A stretch of 64,000 bases of DNA. Source: Sipunculus nudus. Its lineage: Eukaryota > Annelida > Sipuncula > Golfingiida > Sipunculidae. The first letter of the stretch is position 1. Each line of letters starts with the position of its first letter. Where the stretch lies: contig CM049311.1 of the NCBI GenBank assembly GCA_026874595.1, positions 63,447,453 through 63,511,452 on the forward strand. The letters are read 5' to 3'. The position numbers and the translations under genes were made by a program. The notes under the pieces were generated by a model. It was not told the DNA's origin, searched no databases, and saw only the letters and a list, made by a program, of their open reading frames with translations. Of the stretch, positions 62,174-64,000 are shown in pieces.

Positions 62174-63480
62174 TATGTACATGCAAGAAATTAAGTCAGT
62201 TTTATTTAATTTAAAAAAGTTATGGGCTCAAACATAATGGACTTTGTAAAAAATCAGGAAAGATATTTGGTCACTTAAGACCAAAAGTGTTAAAGGTAGG
62301 GACTTTTTTTCAGTAATTCAGCTTTAATTAATCAAAATTTAATTGTATACCAAAACTAGGTCAAAATCTGTTAAATTTTTTAAAATTTTGGCAAAAATAT
62401 AAAATTGGTTTCTTAAATTTTGCCCAACTTTGGCCACGGCACATTTTTTCCCTGTAAGTACTGTGGATTTAATTTTCACAGCATGTACACATAAGGATTT
62501 AATCTGTTTAAATCTGAAATTTGAAAATAAAAGCTGCAAAATTAGGCTCGTTATTGAATTTTTTTGGAGGCTCTTGTTGTATTCCCTTACATTGTCAAGG
62601 AGTCCACTTTGGTGACTGTTGGTCATTCAGTGCATATCTCTATGCTCCCCAGGCTGTTGGCATAATGTTAGATGTCCCAAAGATCTCCTACCAAGCTGAA
62701 AACTGGGTCTTTGTGACTTTGTTCCTTTGAGAAATTAAGGAAAAGCCTCAATTTTTTATTAAAAACATATTTTCACACTTCAGGACTGCCTAATATCAAA
62801 ACCACTCATCTGTTTTTCCTCATATTTACCATAAATATTCCTCTATATAGTTCCTATATACATGCCAGAAATAAGGTCTGTATTATATAATTTAAAAAAG
62901 TTATGGGCTCAAACATAATGCATTTTGTAAAAAATCAGAAAAGATATTTGATCCAATAACACAAAACATGTTAAAGCTAAGGACTTTTTTCCAGTAATAT
63001 AACTTTAATTAATCAAAATTAAATTGTATACCCAAAATTAGATCAAAATCTTTTAAATTTTTTAAATATTAGCAAAAATAAAAATTGGCACCTTAAATTT
63101 TGCCCAACTTTGGCCACGGCATGTTTTTTTTCCTGTTTGTAATGTGGATTTAATTTTCACAGCATGTGCACATAAGGATTTAATCTGTTAAAATCTGAAA
63201 TTTGAAAATAAAAACTGAAAAAAATTAGGCTAGTAATTGAATTTATTTTGGAGGCTCTTGTTGTATTCCCTTACATTGTCAAGCAGTCCACTTTGGTGAC
63301 TGTAGGTCATTCAGTGCAGCTCTCTCCACTGAGTTGAGCTTGATCAGGCTGTCTGCAGTTAATACCATACCACAGGGAGCTTTTTTCTCTGGCAACCCCT
63401 GCTCCCCCCCCCCCCCCTAATCTGTTGACAGACCTGTACTATGAACTAGATGAATCTTAAAATTAACATTTTTTTTCGGC
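62174..63480 (+). repeat. AGCTCAG-start repeat: 3' part of copy 4, then copy 5
   Basis: 62174-62650 completes copy 4. At about 62657 it joins, at CATAATGTTAGATGTCCCAA, a fifth copy lacking the hairpin start, which ends with a C run (about 63404) and CTGTTGACAGACCTGTACTA. Neither part carries the 1.9-kb transposon, so both serve as empty-site controls. Confidence 0.75.
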
Positions 63481-64000
63481 AACGAGCAGTAACAACGGAG
63501 ACCCCTCCCCCCACCCACCCCTTCAATACACAGGACTAATAAACAAGATGAATCTTATAATTTTAATGTTAAATAAATTCTTTTTGATGAGACTTGGACA
63601 ATTTTGATTGTTTTCAAGAAAAAAAATTCAGGAATTTAATCCTAATATTCAAATGTGATAAAATATTAGGATCTAATGTAAGTGTTAACTGACAAGATTT
63701 AAAAAGATATAAATACTTTGTAGCATTTCATTCATATCTCTTAAAGTTGGCAGGGCCTAGGTGTGAATAACACTGTTAACTTAGTATTAAAATTAGGAAT
63801 ATTGGTCAAACTTTGTTGGAATAATTTTTAACTCATATGGCCATATATTTAACTTTTGAAAACTAAATTACCTTCACACATTATTTGTTTATGAAATGTT
63901 ACTTTTATATAACACTTACCGAGGCCTATTTGTTCCCTTGGTGCAACAATAAATGGTTTAGCTCATGTCCATTATTCTATAATTAACAGAGTTTCATTTT
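63481..64000. other. Intersectin intronic DNA, nothing recognised
   Basis: AT-rich sequence after a short C-rich patch (about 63500-63525). No exon of intersectin could be read here. Confidence 0.5.

Overview
The window is animal nuclear DNA, most likely from a bivalve mollusc or close lophotrochozoan. It is AT-rich, with small exons between GT-AG introns and many dispersed repeats. Several repeats carry hairpin starts followed by GTCCGTC-type runs, which I associate with bivalve genomes. There is no bacterial-style gene packing; about 3 kb of 64 kb is recognisable coding sequence. The species assignment is inference.

Three protein-coding genes are supported by joining exons whose splice sites and phases agree. 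(1) Positions 1378-6100, plus strand: the last five exons (519 residues) of a USP16/USP45-type ubiquitin hydrolase; its 5' part lies before the window. (2) Positions 22426-36152, minus strand: a complete eight-exon Cys-loop ligand-gated channel subunit of the anion-selective (glycine/glutamate-gated chloride) type, 416 residues, with signal peptide, Cys-loop, second loop-C disulfide and M1 to M4. (3) Positions 51499 to beyond 57527, plus strand: the first coding exons of intersectin (start codon and first EH domain); the gene runs off the right edge.

The rest is intron and intergenic DNA rich in repeats. 6.1-22.4 kb holds the USP 3' UTR, dispersed repeats, a tRNA-like SINE and a 49-bp-arm foldback. 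The last intron of the channel gene (22.6-27.6 kb) holds a roughly 278-bp satellite array and a palindrome cluster. 36.2-51.5 kb is the divergent interval between the channel and intersectin starts; it holds a CpG-rich candidate promoter or first exon near 39.1-39.5 kb and a near-identical 2.9-kb tandem duplication (42.0-47.85 kb). Each copy of that duplication carries a 1.93-kb DNA transposon with hairpin-rich ends.

Several transposons can be delimited exactly from target-site duplications or from empty copies of the host repeat in the same window: a 545-bp hAT-type MITE (33924-34468), a 1935-bp element with 6-bp duplications (42330-44264 and its copy), a 2.0-kb element with hAT-like ends (57753-59754) and a 1758-bp TA-target element (60416-62173). 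A 12-bp palindrome, GGTGGCGCCACC, recurs exactly seven times, and many near-copies match CpG decay. The most testable gene-level novelties are a symmetric in-frame candidate cassette exon in intersectin (51712-51849), an ATT microsatellite abutting a splice acceptor of the channel gene, and unusual pore residues in that channel.
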